From Heloderma charlesbogerti (taxonomy: Eukaryota; Chordata; Lepidosauria; Squamata; Helodermatidae), in NCBI GenBank assembly GCA_026122225.1, contig JANEZZ010003061.1, positions 4,278,001 through 4,342,000 on the forward strand: a DNA stretch of 64,000 nt, in the 5' to 3' direction. The notes below the pieces were generated by a model that made no database searches, was not told the DNA's origin, and saw only the letters and a program-made list of their open reading frames with translations. Below are positions 1-11,100 of the stretch, one piece after another; position 1 is the first letter of the stretch, and the number at the start of each line of letters is the position of its first letter. The position numbers and the translations under genes are program-made.

Positions 1-424
1 ACACAGAGACAATTACAGATGTAGAGAGATCCTGTTATCTTTTGCCTAATTATTGCCATTGGTTACAGTTATGCTGGATGTGTGTATATGATCAAACAGA
101 AAAAGTGGTGCTTAATTGTGTTTGCGGTACCGAAGGCGTCTTCTTTGGAAGATCATGCTCCAATTTTACAAACCCAGAAATATGAAACTTTGGAAAACCC
201 CACCTCCTAAGCCTAGCTTTCCTTCAGATACAAGACTTTTTTTTTGAGTCAGAATAGTAAAACCTGAAGGTAGACATGCAAATGCAAAACTGGATGATGT
301 AGAGCTTGTAATTCCATAGAAGTTGACAATCAGACTTCTCATAAGACTTCAAGTTAGAGAGACTTTGTACGCAGCCCTTGCTGTCCTGTAGATCTACCTG
401 ATGTGAGATGGCAAATATATTGAT
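1..424. other. Unassigned AT-rich sequence
   Basis: No gene or repeat could be recognised here. The small reading frames are low-quality and lack any familiar domain. Confidence 0.4.
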
Positions 425-655
425 TTTAACACGGCTGGCCCAAGACATTTTGCTGCCTGAGGCAAAGGACAAGATGGTGCCCCTTTCTCAGTTCACATAC
501 AGAAGCCAGCTGAACTGGCAGTTGAATCTTACTTCAAGACTGGCTTGCGTGGTGTTGACGGAGGTGTCCCCTGCTTCTGCCACAGCCTCTCAATATTTAT
601 TGGCACAGGCAGGAATTTCTGTCTCCCCTCAATTGCGCCGTGCTCAGTGCTCCCC
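425..655 (+). repeat. Unclassified dispersed repeat, copy A
   Basis: This stretch matches 1245-1545 in order: a shared block beginning GCCCAAGACATTTTGCTGCC, then a segment about a 'GAACTGGCAGTTGAATCTT' core. The two copies are on the same strand and separated by a CR1 insertion. No coding motif or terminal inverted repeat is visible, so the class is unknown. Confidence 0.55.
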
Positions 656-660
656 TTGAT

Positions 661-1021
661 TATAGAATCATAGAATAGTAGGGTTGGAAGGGGCCTACAA
701 GGCCATCGAGTCCAACCCCCTGCTCAGTGCAGGAATCCAAGTCAGAGCATCCCTGACAGATGGCTGTCCAGCCTAGTCTTGAATGCCTCCAGTGTGGGAC
801 AGCCCACCACCTCCCTAGGTAATTGGTTCCATTGTCGTATTGCTCTAACGGTCAGGACGTTTTTCCTTATGTTCAGCCGGAATCTGGCTTCCTGTAACTT
901 GAACCCATTATTCCGTGTCCTGCACTCTGGGATGATCAGGAAGAGATCCTGGCCTTCCTCTCTGTGACAACCTTTCAAGTACTTGAAGAGTGCTATCATA
1001 TCTCCTCTCAGTCTTCTCTTC
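661..1021 (-). mobile_element. CR1 LINE, 5'-truncated 3' end
   Basis: The copy starts (its 3' end) with the CR1 signature TAGAATCATAGAATAGTAGG followed by the typical GGGTTGGAAGGGGCCTAC stretch. The minus strand encodes the C-terminal end of CR1 ORF2, including the motifs MIALFKYLKG and VRAIRQWNQLPREVV. Only the last part of the reverse-transcriptase protein remains, as expected for target-primed insertion that stopped early. It cannot be functional. Confidence 0.9.
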
Positions 1022-1244
1022 GATTGCTCAGCTGGTGGGTTCTGCTAGTGAACCATTCCCCAGCCACTGCTGCAACCATATGAATCTGGGCTGGCGCCAG
1101 GTTGGAGGGGGCCCTCAGCCAAGTGCCCCTCTGTTGGGCCCTGGCTTATGCTGGTGGGTATCCCCGGTGAGCTTATCTGTTAGGTGTTTGTATTAAATGG
1201 TTTGGGGCCCACGTACCTGAAGGAGTGCCTACTCCCATGTCCAG

Positions 1245-1545
1245 GGTGGCCCAAGACATTTTGCTGCCTGAGGTGAAGGATGATAGCACCCTCCTATTTT
1301 GTGTACAAACGAGCCAACTGGACTGGTAGTTGAATCTTTGTTCCATGCTGGCGATGGGAGAAGGTAGCAAGCTAGCTTCTGGGGTGCAGGGCAGGCTGCA
1401 TGGCCCACAGCTCTTTTCTCCTTCCCCCCGCTGCCACCTCCCAGCATCTGCAGCAACTGCCTCACTCTGCCTAATGGTAGGACTGGCCCTGCCAACAGCA
1501 AACTGCCTGCACTTTAAGATTTGCAAAAGCCCTTCTCCCTGTGCC
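1245..1545 (+). repeat. Unclassified dispersed repeat, copy B
   Basis: Second copy of the repeat at 425-655; the blocks GGCCCAAGACATTTTGCTGC and GACTGGTAGTTGAATC recur in the same order and spacing. It directly precedes an L2 fragment. Confidence 0.5.
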
Positions 1546-1554
1546 TCCCTCAGC

Positions 1555-1796
1555 TGAGGTGAGGTGGATATCAACAAGGGAGAGGGCTTTTTCAGTGGTG
1601 GCACCCCAGTTTTAGAAGGCCTTCTTCCCCAAGGAGGCTCTCCTGGTGCCTACGTCGTTACTCTTTTATAGGTGCCAGACAAAAACATTTTCATTCACCC
1701 AGGCATTCTAAATTTTTGCTGCTGCTTTTTTTTAGTGTTTTATCCACTGCTATTACTCTGGTGGTGTTTTATGAGATATTGTATTGTTTATTTAGA
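1555..1796 (+). mobile_element. L2 LINE 3' fragment
   Basis: The plus strand holds the decayed L2 ORF2 C-terminus, recognisable by the sequence for 'GRAFSVVAPQF' (GAGAGGGCTTTTTCAGTGG) and the downstream phenylalanine-rich end with 'CCAGGCATT'. It runs into an AT-rich 3' UTR. Fragmentary and non-functional. Confidence 0.6.
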
Positions 1797-1860
1797 GTGC
1801 AATCCTATGCATGTTTAGACAGAAATAAGTCCTACAATTCCTAGCATAGCCCACCACTTA
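1797..1860 (+). repeat. Foldback repeat, single arm
   Basis: AGTGCAATCCTATGCATG and the following TTTAGACAGAAATAAGTCC match one arm of the complete foldback at 34586-34706. The second arm is absent or too diverged to see. Confidence 0.5.
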
Positions 1861-1904
1861 GTCAAAAAGTCTCCCATTTGTGGCTTATGAATATCAGTAG
1901 TAAG

Positions 1905-2040
1905 ACAGTCCTGTTCTCAGGACTATAATCTAAAAGTCATGGCACACAAGGAAAAGGGGATGGGGAAGGAGGAGGAAAAATGCAAGCTCAGGCACCAGTT
2001 TTTAAAGTTACAGTTCTTATCATGACAACCTGGGATGGAA
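1905..2040 (-). repeat. L2-like 3' UTR fragment
   Basis: The block from ATCTAAAAGTCATGGCACA through CTCAGGCACCAGTTTTTA is shared with 38405-38525. That copy lies beside a TTTATTTA-type L2 3' tail, so this is probably a fragment of an L2-related 3' UTR. Confidence 0.4.
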
Positions 2041-2496
2041 ACAGTTCAGGCAGCCTGATGGAATTGCTGTGGCTGAGTGGCAGTTGGGGAGAGACAGAGG
2101 CAGCTGGTTTCTCAGCAGAGGCAGTGGAATAGCCCTGCTTCTCTTCTGTCCCTCTGCTGTGCAGCCCGATGGAACGGCTGCTGCTAAGGTGAGGGAAGGC
2201 CGAAGGAGGCTGGTCTGTGAGCAGAGGTGATGGAATAACCCTGCTTCTCTACTCTCCCTCTACTCTGCAGCCTAATGGAACAGCTGTTATGTTTTAACCT
2301 GCTATTAACTGTCCTAAAATCTAGTAAGATGAAGGTTGGTATAGAAATGTTTGAAAAAATGGAGAAGGGAGAAAGCCCAGCAGAAGTAGTAACAAAAAAA
2401 CAGCAACACTCTTCTGAGCACCAGGTAGCAGGGTCTGGGAAGTGCCATTTTAATTTCTCACACATCAAGTGCATTGTGGGAAATTAAAATGGTGGC
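2041..2496. other. Unassigned sequence with internal similarity
   Basis: Two similar segments occur at about 2115-2170 and 2210-2285 (both have AGCAGAGG..TGGAATA.CCCTGCTTCTCT and AGCC.(G/A)ATGGAACRGCTG), suggesting a local duplication of about 100 bp. No gene is recognised. Confidence 0.4.
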
Positions 2497-2504
2497 ATCC
2501 AGAC

Positions 2505-2642
2505 CAGTGGAGGCTGGTGGCTCTGAGGTCAGCGGGGCAGTGAATCCGTTCCAGGTTTCAGTCAGAACCATTTAAAGGAGCTATCCAAGGTGCTTTGCAC
2601 TGGATATCGGAGCACTAACATCAGAACCACAAGCCTCCACAG
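2505..2642. mobile_element. hAT-like MITE (GGAGGCTGG family), copy 1
   Basis: The element is bounded by inverted ends beginning CAGTGGAGGCTGGTGGCTC and flanked by a perfect 8-bp duplication ATCCAGAC (2497-2504 and 2643-2650). The interior is a shortened foldback including the family's AAGGAGCTATCCAAGGTGCT block. The 8-bp duplication is the size made by hAT transposases; no coding sequence is present, so it is non-autonomous. Further copies lie at 5678, 24290, 24807, 28955 (half), 29874 and 32727. Confidence 0.85.
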
Positions 2643-2689
2643 ATCCAGACCCAGCTGCCTGGCATTCACCAGAGTCCAGAGCACTGGAA

Positions 2690-3065
2690 AAAATGTTTAA
2701 AGGGGACTGAAGGGTAGGCACCTGTGGTGGGTCCAATCAGGATTGTGCCAGCTGCCTGAGGATGCCATATGGTGAGGCCAGACCTGGTGCGAATGCTGAA
2801 GAACCACAGTTTTTCCATCCTGTTACAAAATGGATGCCCTAATTTAATGCCCACTGTTTTTATCCCATGGAACCCTTCATTCAATTCCATGTTCATGTGC
2901 AAAATGAGTATTTGGAGCTTTCAGAGAGTCACGTAATCCCCCTCCTAAAAAGCAAAGGACACACAAACAGCCTGTCACGGAAATTGCTGTGACTCAGACT
3001 GAAGACAGACAATCATTTTTAAGAGACTTGAGTGTTGTATGATAGAGCCATCATTCATTGTCATG
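2690..3065 (-). repeat. Unclassified dispersed repeat (family X), copy 1
   Basis: The reverse complement of this stretch matches about 6540-6830: shared blocks include TTTTTAGGAGG..GATTACGTGA, CATCCATTTTGTAACAGG and GACAGGTTGTTTG. No coding domain or clear terminal repeats are visible, so the class is open. Confidence 0.65.
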
Positions 3066-3465
3066 GCGTACACACATTCATTTCTTTTGTTCCACCAAAA
3101 TGCTTTAGTTCTTTAAATGCTAAAAATTTTTCAAAGCATGAGATGAGTGTACCTGCCACAGGCAATGATTCAACTACTGTGCCACTGGCTTCTGGGGAAG
3201 CTTGAAGATCTCTTTCTCCAGTCTCACGTTTAAGTTTACAGAAAGGGTATTTTTTGTGAGGTTAATGCTAGAGTCAGACAATTTTTTTCTGGGGATGTGC
3301 AGGTAGTTTGAAAGAGTGGTTGCTACTCATATCATTTTCACCTCTATGTGATTTCCAAAACCTGCAAAACCTGTTTGACCAGAGACAACAATGGGCAAAA
3401 GAAAGGGCAAAAGAAATGTGTATATGCCTTGGGAAGTAAAACCTCTCTCAAGCTATTGTCTACCT
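3066..3465. other. Unassigned sequence
   Basis: No gene or repeat recognised. Likely single-copy or an old decayed repeat. Confidence 0.35.
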
Positions 3466-3609
3466 CAGCCTTCCCCAAACTGGTGTTCAAAACAACCTTC
3501 AGATGTTTTGGACCACAACTCCCAGCATTCCTCACAACTGACCCTGCTAGCTAAGGCTGATGGGAGTTGAAGTCTGAGACATCTAGAACGCACCTGTTGG
3601 GGAAGGCTG
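3466..3609. mobile_element. Foldback element with CAGCCTTCCCCAA ends
   Basis: The ends are CAGCCTTCCCCAAACTGG and, inverted, TTGGGGAAGGCTG. Inside lie two opposed blocks about 'ACAACTCCCAGC' and 'GATGGGAGTTGAAGT'. This makes a roughly 144-bp foldback of the MITE type. The 8-bp flanks are only partly alike, so a target duplication is uncertain. A half copy appears at 34935-34995. Confidence 0.6.
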
Positions 3610-3703
3610 ATTTACATCTAGCCTGAGTTGTATTATAGAGCATTCAAAAGCAAACGTTTCCCAAATGATTTGCTAACTAATCTTAATAATTTAAGGGGAA
3701 ATT

Positions 3704-4045
3704 ATAAGAACATTAGAAGAGCAATCCTGGATCAGACCAAGGGTCCATCCAGTCCAGCACTCTGTTCACACAGTGGCCAACCAGCTGCCCATGGGAAACC
3801 CACAAGCAGGGCATGAGCGCAACAGCACCCTCTCACCCATTTTCCCCAGCAACTGGTGTACATAGGCATACTGCCCCTGATACTGAAGGTAGCATATAGC
3901 CATCAGGACTAGTAGCCATTGATAGCCTTCTCCAGGAATTTGTCTTAACACCCCTTTAAAGCCATCCAAATTGTTGGCCATCACCAATCCCCCCAATATT
4001 TTCCCAGATTCCCTTCCTTCTTAATGAACATTGGTTTTAAAGTTT
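3704..4045 (-). mobile_element. CR1/L3-like LINE 3' end
   Basis: The block starting AAGAACATTAGAAGAGCAAT and continuing with GGTCCATCCAGTCCAGCA is the 3' end of a LINE that recurs at 27448-27535 (same strand) and 55040-55312 (opposite strand). In the 55-kb copy the order is ORF-end-like sequence then this block, which sets the orientation. I assign it to the CR1/L3 group from memory of such 3' ends; the class is an inference. Confidence 0.6.
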
Positions 4046-4565
4046 GAGATTTGACAGCTCTGCACCTAGCTACTCAGACACTTCATTCATTCATTTGTGC
4101 CTGCTAAACTAGAACCAGCCACCAGGTGAATGGCGCAAAACGGTCCCTTGGGAGTTCATGGATCATTAGCTTTGTTTTGGTTCTGCTTATGCTAAATTTG
4201 TGCTTATTTCCCCCTGTGACCTACATATACAACCAATTCTTATCAGAACTACTAGTCAGGAAAATGGAATGTCAGCTTTGCACCTGCAAATGCTATTGCT
4301 TAAAGCAAATGCTCAGCTCATTTTGGAAATCCAGTTATTACTGCCTGATGTTCTTAAATCTCTTCTGATACTATTTCAAAACATCAAACGTTGAGGCCCT
4401 CGAAGACAGCAACAGCACAAGGTTACAAGAGAGAGGAAAGGGGGAGGGCAGAGCAATTTCACCTCCTGGTGGTGGTGGTGGTGAGGTGGGAGAGAGATTC
4501 CATGGTGGAGCATCTGCCACGTCCAGGGCCTTGCCATCTCGTTGCAGCCTGGGCAGGAAGTGGGG
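4046..4565. other. Unassigned sequence with short GGT run
   Basis: No gene recognised. A short GGT-triplet run (GGTGGTGGTGGTGGTGAGG) lies at about 4470-4487. Confidence 0.35.
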
Positions 4566-4990
4566 GCTATTTATTTATTTAAGCTATTTGTATGCTATTT
4601 GAAATCCTAAGCTCTCTAAGCGGTCTACATAAAAATGCATAAAAACCAATATAAAAACCAATGTAAAAACATATAAAATAACAAATACATTAAAAGTTTT
4701 ACAAGAACAGTGAAACAGAGCAGTGCAGTTACAAGCCAGGGAAAGGCTAAGTAAACAGATATGTTTTCAAGAGGGCTCTAAAACTTGTCGCAGTTTCCGC
4801 CTCTTGGGCCACACATGGGAAAACATTCCAAAGGGTGGGTGCCACTACCAAGAAGGCTTACGTGTTGTTGCCTGTTGACACACTGTTGGTCATGGAATGG
4901 CCGATAAACCCTCTTCAGAAGATCTCAGGGGTTGATCTGATGTATGTAGGAGAAGGTGGTCAGCCAAGTATCCTGGTCCTGAGTTGTTTC
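4566..4990 (-). mobile_element. L2 LINE 3' end
   Basis: The minus-strand 3' tail is TTTATTTATTTAAGC; the copy then contains the L2 3' UTR (AAGCTCTCTAAGCGGTC) and the reverse complement of the ORF2 end, seen as GGGTGGGTGCCACTACCAAG and ATATGTTTTCAAGAGGGCTC. The same layout is seen at 19810, 48200 and 60893. It is 5'-truncated and dead. Confidence 0.8.
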
Positions 4991-5324
4991 ATTTTCTTCT
5001 CCCACTGACTGCAATGGGAGTTACCTGTTGTAGTATTGGGCCATTTGGGTGGAGGGTGGGGGGAATGAGGGCCCTTTGGATCTGGCCGATCCATGCCCAC
5101 CTCTGAGATGCCCACACACCACCAGCAGAGTCCCACTGTCAGAACATCTATGCCAGTGCCACTTTCTGCAGGTGTACTGGGGAATCTCTGCCAGCATGGG
5201 TGTTGCCTTGCAGGCTGGCCTCAATCTCTGCTCACAGAGGGTCCTTCAACCAGCAATAGGGTTGCACTCTAGGTGAGAAACAAGTTGTTATAGAGGTTTG
5301 CTATCACTGTGATGGTGTATCTCA
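4991..5324. other. Unassigned sequence
   Basis: No gene or repeat recognised in this interval. Confidence 0.35.
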
Positions 5325-5525
5325 GGAGTGCAGAACCTCTTTCAGCTCAGGGGCAGCAGCATTCAAGTTCAGAGGAACTCTGGGGGGCTACATTCCGGTG
5401 CTGGGTGGAGCCAAAGGCAAAAGGAGCAGGGCCAAAATACCAAAAATACCAGCATGCTTTAGCTTAAGGCTTTCACTGCCAGTAACTAAGCTTTAAGGAG
5501 AGGCATTTTCAGTGTTTTCAAGTGG
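5325..5525 (+). repeat. Unclassified repeat (family Y), copy 1
   Basis: It shares GCAGAACCTCTTTCAGC, AAAATACCAAAAATACC and TTAGGAGAGGCATTT-like blocks with 52600-52800, and the last part with 29663-29740. The first bases resemble a hAT terminus (CAGGAGTGCAGAACC), but no opposite end or target duplication was found. Each copy ends near the same GAGAGGCATTT block. Confidence 0.55.
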
Positions 5526-5677
5526 GGGGGGGACTGCGGAAAAGCCAGGAAACCACCAAACAATCAGGGGGCCTGGGGAGGAAGTGGAAATCACATGGTG
5601 ACATAGGGAAGGGGGCATGGCCATCTGGGGACTCCAGAGATCCAGACTGGGGCCCCAAGCCTGAGTTTCAGCATCCC

Positions 5678-5861
5678 CAGTGGAGGCTGGTGGCTCTGAT
5701 GTCTGTGGCGCAGTGAATCTGCTCCGATTTTCAGTCAGAACTCTTAAGGAGCTTCACACTTTGGATAGCTCCTTTAGAGTTCTGACTGGTTCTGACTGAA
5801 ACCCGGAGCGGATTCACTGACATCGGAACCCCACTGACATCAGAACCACCAGCCCCCAGAG
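5678..5861. mobile_element. hAT-like MITE (GGAGGCTGG family), copy 2
   Basis: A perfect 8-bp target duplication AGCATCCC flanks it (5670-5677 and 5862-5869). The left end is CAGTGGAGGCTGGTGGCTC. Two opposed arms about GGAGCTTCACACTTTGGATAG, with AGTTCTGACTGGTTCTGAC, make it a foldback. The right terminus is degraded (CAGCCCCCAGAG). Non-coding. Confidence 0.88.
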
Positions 5862-5869
5862 AGCATCCC

Positions 5870-6414
5870 TGATATATATGAAGCACTTTGAAAGAGCAGT
5901 AGAACTGCTGCATTGTTTTTCTTGGTTGTTCTGGCCTCTGGTATTTCTTCTGGTAATCAGAGTGAGATTTTTCATTTCACGGAGCTCTTTGGAATGGGTG
6001 AACCATGCTCCAAAGTACATACAAGAAAGCACTAAAGATGGGTATGATCTAACCAAGCAGCAGCTTAACAACAGTGTGCCTGTAACTGCTCCCTGAAGTG
6101 ACAGTGACAACCTATCAAGTGAAGGCAGCGGGAATGTTACAGACGCCTGTATTCAGTGAGAAATGGGGGAAGCAAGGGGTGGTAAAATTATCTTCCTAAC
6201 TTGGCAGAATATTGCTTTCTACCATATGGTGAAAGCATGCTGTGGCACATTATTTCTTGGTAAAGGTTGTCTGTATTTATCCTGAATTGCCCACTTTAGA
6301 CATCCTTAATGTTATGGTTGAACGTGAACTGGTAAGTAGCAGTGCTTTATTGCACCAGGACGTGAAGGGCTGAAGCGCTGGGACTTTCTGATGAACGAGG
6401 CCAATGACATAATA
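5870..6414. other. Unassigned sequence
   Basis: No gene recognised. A short reading frame at 5878-6096 has no familiar domain. Confidence 0.35.
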
Positions 6415-6835
6415 TCCTGCTTCTTGTTCCCTCTGAGCTTGTCTGCAGTCCTCACAGTAGCTGAGGGAAATGGATTTTCCCAGGAGCAATATATTCTTGT
6501 GAGCTATCCCTGTTGCAATGCAAAGTATTTTGGGATGGCAGTGAATGACAGCTTCATCATAGGACCCTCAGGTCTCTTTAAAATGGTTGTCTGTCTTCAG
6601 ACTGATTCACAGCAATTTCTGTGACAGGTTGTTTGGGTGTCCTTTGCTTTTTAGGAGGAGGATTACGTGACTTCAAATGCTCATTTTGCACACGGACCTG
6701 GAATTGAATGAATGGCTCCAAAGGATAAAAACAGTGGGCATTAAATTAGGGCATCCATTTTGTAACAGGATGGAAAAACTGTGGCTTTTCAGCATTCCCA
6801 TCAGGTCTGACTGAAGGAGACCAGGTGAGGGTCAG
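6415..6835 (+). repeat. Unclassified dispersed repeat (family X), copy 2
   Basis: The longest copy of family X. Its left part (TTCCCTCTGAGCTTGTCTGC .. CCTCACAGTAGCTG) matches 19660-19785 and its right part matches the reverse complement of 2690-3065. The three copies together outline a repeat at least 420 bp long. No ORF or terminal structure is visible. Confidence 0.65.
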
Positions 6836-7940
6836 AGGAAATGACTCATCCTGATTCCCTCCCTCCTCCTCTAACTGTGGTGGGTGCCAAAATAACTATG
6901 AGTGAAGAAAAATGAACTGCAGTTTGAGAGGATGAAGAAACAGTCAGAGACACAAGCCCAGTTTTCTGGGTGCACTGGGCCTGCACCCCTCAGTACAGAC
7001 CTTGTTGAATCAGCAAGGTCTGGAAGGGCGTTCCACTCATGTCCACTTGAATGCGAGTACAACTCTCTGCGCAGTTGGGAACCCTGAGAATCGAACGCAA
7101 ATAGAACTCCCTTTCAGTGCTGCCATTTCAACACGGCAAGGTCTGAACCAAAGGGGCCTGGAGAGCATCATGCACAGCCTTGACTCTACCCCTTTTAAGC
7201 CCTCACCCAATTAGGCAAATGCCTGAACAGAGCTACAGGGTTGCGAGTCTAAGTTAAGTTCCATTCATTTTAACAGGTCTACTCTAAGTAGGACCAACAT
7301 TGGATATAACATATAGACTGAAAGAGACAGAGAGCTTTTCTTCATGAGGCTAATTGGCTTTATTTTTGAAAATATTTTCAAAAATAATTTCTGCAATGAA
7401 ATTTTCAGTTTCATTGCAGAATTGAGATCCAAGCACTACATGAAGAGCATTTCCTTTCCTGTTTTCCAGTACATAACCTCTAGGTGGCATTGTGGTATAG
7501 AGGAATAGCACAACTGCACAATAGGAAACAGCTCTTTCTTTCACTTTCACAATTAAATGCCGTATTTTCCCTGCTCTAAAAAAACTTGCTGAAAGTGCTC
7601 ACTAGGCACAGAAGCAAAACTGAAGGGTCATGATGTTGTCTAAAGAACCCATAAACAACCATGAGTTGAGAATAATGAGCACACAATAAATGCCTTGTGT
7701 AGAAAAGCCCAGAGAGCTGAGTTTGGGCTCTGTAAATTAATAGCCTTTTGTCTGTTGGCATGTTTAAGTGGTTCATCCACCTATGCTCAAACAGTGTATT
7801 TTGTAAATTAACTCTAATATCAGAAAATGCTATAAGCTTCCAGAAACGTCCTTCCAAAGAAAACCAAATCTGAGAAAGCACTGAACTCCTGAAACTTCTC
7901 ATTGCTCAGAGAAGTGACTGTAACAATATTTGCTTAATTT
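6836..7940. other. Mostly unassigned sequence
   Basis: No gene recognised. At about 7245-7305 there is a weak short repeat of the AAGTTCCATTCATTTTAACA..ACTCTAAGTAG type, also seen at 39085-39125. At 7367-7418 a small inverted repeat (GAAAATATTTTC; CTGCAATGAAA..TTTCATTGCAG) can form a hairpin. Confidence 0.4.
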
Positions 7941-8041
7941 AGGGCATGGTCCTATGCATGTCTAAACAGAAAAAAAGGCCTACAACTCCCAGCATGCTCC
8001 AGCCAGCATGGCTGGCTGGGGCATGCTGGGAGTTGTAGGCC
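7941..8041. mobile_element. Foldback element, left part, split by L2
   Basis: This has TCCTATGCATGTCTAAAC, then a strong hairpin GCCTACAACTCCCAGCATG .. CATGCTGGGAGTTGTAGGC around a GCC AGCATGGCTGGC loop. The complementary outer arm (GTCTAAACATGCATAGGA) is found 6 kb away at 13974-13991, next to the truncated end of an L2. The element therefore appears to have been split by that L2. The complete relative is at 34586-34706. Confidence 0.7.
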
Positions 8042-8149
8042 TTATTTATTTATTTATTTATTTATTTCATTTCTATACCACCCAATAGCCGAAGCTCTCT
8101 GGGCGGTTCACAAAATCCAAGCAACACACAATAAAACAATTTAAAATAT
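8042..8149 (-). mobile_element. L2 LINE, 3' tail part of split copy
   Basis: TTTATTTATTTATTTATTTC followed by TATACCACCCAATAGCC and CTCTGGGCGGTTCACAAA is the L2 3' terminus in minus orientation. The L2 continues at 11371 after the BovB insertion, as shown by the 12-bp duplication AATTTAAAATAT at 8138-8149 and 11371-11382. Confidence 0.88.
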
Positions 8150-11100
8150 TGTTGTTGTTGTTCAGTCGTTCAGTCGTGTCCGACTCTTCGTGACCCCATG
8201 GACCATAGCACGCCAGGCCTTCCTGTCCTGCGCTCTCTCCCGGAGCGTGCTCAACTTCATATTCATTGCATCCGTGATGCTATCTAGCCATCTCATCCTC
8301 TGCCGTCCCCTTCTCCTTTTGCCTTCAGTCTTTCCCAGCATCAGGGTCTTTTCCAGGGAGTTTTCTCTTCGCATTAGGTGGCCAAAATATTGGAGCTTCA
8401 GCTTCATTATCTGTCCTTCCAATGAGCACTCAGGGTTGATTTCCTTTAGGATGGACTGATTTGACCTCCTTGCAGTCCAGGGGACTCGTAAGAGTCTTCT
8501 CCAGCACCACAGTTCGAAAGCATCAATTCTTCGGCGCTCAGCCTTCCTTATAGTCCAGCTCTCACAGCCATACATTACTACTGGGAAAACCATCGCTTTG
8601 ATTAGACGGACCTTTGTCGGCAAAGTGATGTCTCTGCTTCTTACTATGCTGTCTAGGTGTGCCATAGCTTTCCTCCCAAGGAGCAAGCGTCTTTTAATTT
8701 CATGGCTACAGTCACCGTCTGCGGTGATCTTGGAGCCCAAGAAAGTAAAATCTGTCACTGCTTCCATTTCTTCCCCTTCTATATGCCAGGAAGTGATGGG
8801 GCCAGATGCCATGATCTTAGTTTTTTTAATGTTGAGTTTCAAACCAGCTTTTGCACTCTCCTCTTTCACCCTCAACAAGAGGCTCTTGAGATCCTCTTCG
8901 CTTTCTGCCATTAGGGTGGTATCGTCTGCATATCGGAGGTTGTTGATAATTCTCCCGGCAATCTTAATTCCGACCTCTGATTCATCCAACCCGGCATTTC
9001 TCATGATGTACTCTGCATATAAGTTAAATAAGCAGGGTGACAATATGCAGCCTTGTCGTACTCCTTTCCCAATTTTGAACCAATCGGTTGTTCCATGTCT
9101 GGTTCTTACTGTTGCTTCTTGACCCTCGTACAGGTTTCTCAGGAGACAGGTAAGGTGGTCTGGTACGCCCATCACTTTAAGAATTTGCCACAGTTTGTTG
9201 TGATCCACACAATCAAAGGCTTTAGCGTAGTCAATGAAGCAGAAATAGACGTTTTTCTGGAATTCTCTTGCTTTCTCCATGATGCAGCGAATGTTGGCGA
9301 TTTGATCTCTAGTTCCTCTGCCTCTTCTAAACCCAGCTTGTACTTCCGGTAGTTCTCGGTTCGCATACTGCTGAAGCCTAGCTTGTAGGATTTTGAGCAT
9401 CACCTTGCTGGCATGTGAAATGAGCGCAATGGTGCGGTAGTTTGAACACTCTTTGGCGTTGCCCTTCTTTGGAATTGGAATGTAAACTGACCTTTTCCAG
9501 TCTTGTGGCCACTGTTGAGTGTTCCAGATTTGTTGGCATATTGAATGCAGCACTTTAACAGCATCATCTTTTAGGATTTGAAATAGCTCGGCTGGAATAC
9601 TGTCATCTCCACTAGCTTTGTTGTTACTAATGCTTCCTAAGGCCCACTTGACTTCACTCTCGAGGATGTCCGGCTCAAGTTCAGTGAGCGCACTATCATG
9701 GCTATCAGGGACATTCAGATCTTTCCTGTATAGTTCTTCTGTGTATTCTTGCCACCTCTTCTTAATCTCCTCTGCTTCTGTTAGGTCCCTGCCTTCTTTG
9801 TCCTTTATCATGCCCGTCTTTGCACAAAACGTTCCCTTGAGATCTCCAATTTTCTTGAAGAGATCTCTAGTCTTTCCCATTCTGTTGTTTTCCTCGATTT
9901 CTTTGCATTGTTCATTTAAGAAGGCCTTCTTGTCTCTCCTTGCTATTCTCTGGAACTCTGCATTCAGTTGGGTATATCTTCCCCTTTCTCCCTTGCTTTT
10001 CGCTTCCCTTCTTTCGTCAGCTACTTGTAAAGCCTCATTAGACAGCCACTTGGCTTTCTTGCATTTCTTTTTCTTGGGGATGGATTTCGTTGCTGCCTCC
10101 TGAACAATGTTACGGACCTCCATCCATAGTTCCTCCGGCACTCTGTCTATCAGGTCTAATCCCTGAAATCTATTCCTCACCTCCACTGTATATTCATCAG
10201 GGATATGATTTAGGTCATACCTGAACGGTTTAGTGGTTTTCCCGACGTTCTTCAATTTAAGCTGAAATTTTGCAAGAAGCAGCTCATGATCTGAGCCACA
10301 GTCAGCTCCAGGTCTTGTTTTTACTGACTGTATGGAGCTTCTCCATCTTTGGCTGCAAAGGACATAATCAATCTGATTTCGATATTGACCATCTGGTGAT
10401 GTCCATGTATAGAGTTGCCTCTTGTGTTGTTGGAAAAGAGTGTTTGCTATGATCAGCGTGTTGTCTTGGCAAAACTCTATTAGCCTTTGTCCTGCTTCAT
10501 TTTGTACACCAAGACAATGCTTGCCTGTTATCCCGGTGATTTCTTGACTTCCTACTTTAGCATTCCAATCCCCTATGATGAAGAGGACATCTTTTTTTGG
10601 TGTTAGTTCTAGAAGGTGTTGTAGGTCTTCATAGAACCGATCAACCTCAGCTTCTTCGGCCTCAGTGGTTGGGGCATAGACTTGAATTACTGTGATGTTG
10701 AATGGTTTGCCTTGGATTCGTACTGAGATCATTCTATCATTTTTAAGATTGTACCCCAGTACTGCTTTTCCCACCCTTTTGTTGACTATGAGTGCTACTC
10801 CATTTCTTCTAAGGGATTCTTGCCCACAATAGTAGATATGATGGTCACCTGAATTAAATTCGCCCATGCCTGTCCATTTTAGTTCGCTGATTCCCAAGAT
10901 GTCGATGTTCAATCTTGCCATCTCATGTTTGACCACCTCCAGCTTACCTTGATTCATTGATCTGACATTCCAGGTTCCTAAACAATATTGTTCTTTACAG
11001 CATCGGATTTTCTTTTCACCACCAGACACATCCACAGCTGAGTGTCCTTTCGGGTTTGGCCCAGCCGCTTCACTCTTTCTGGCGCTACTTGGAAATACCC

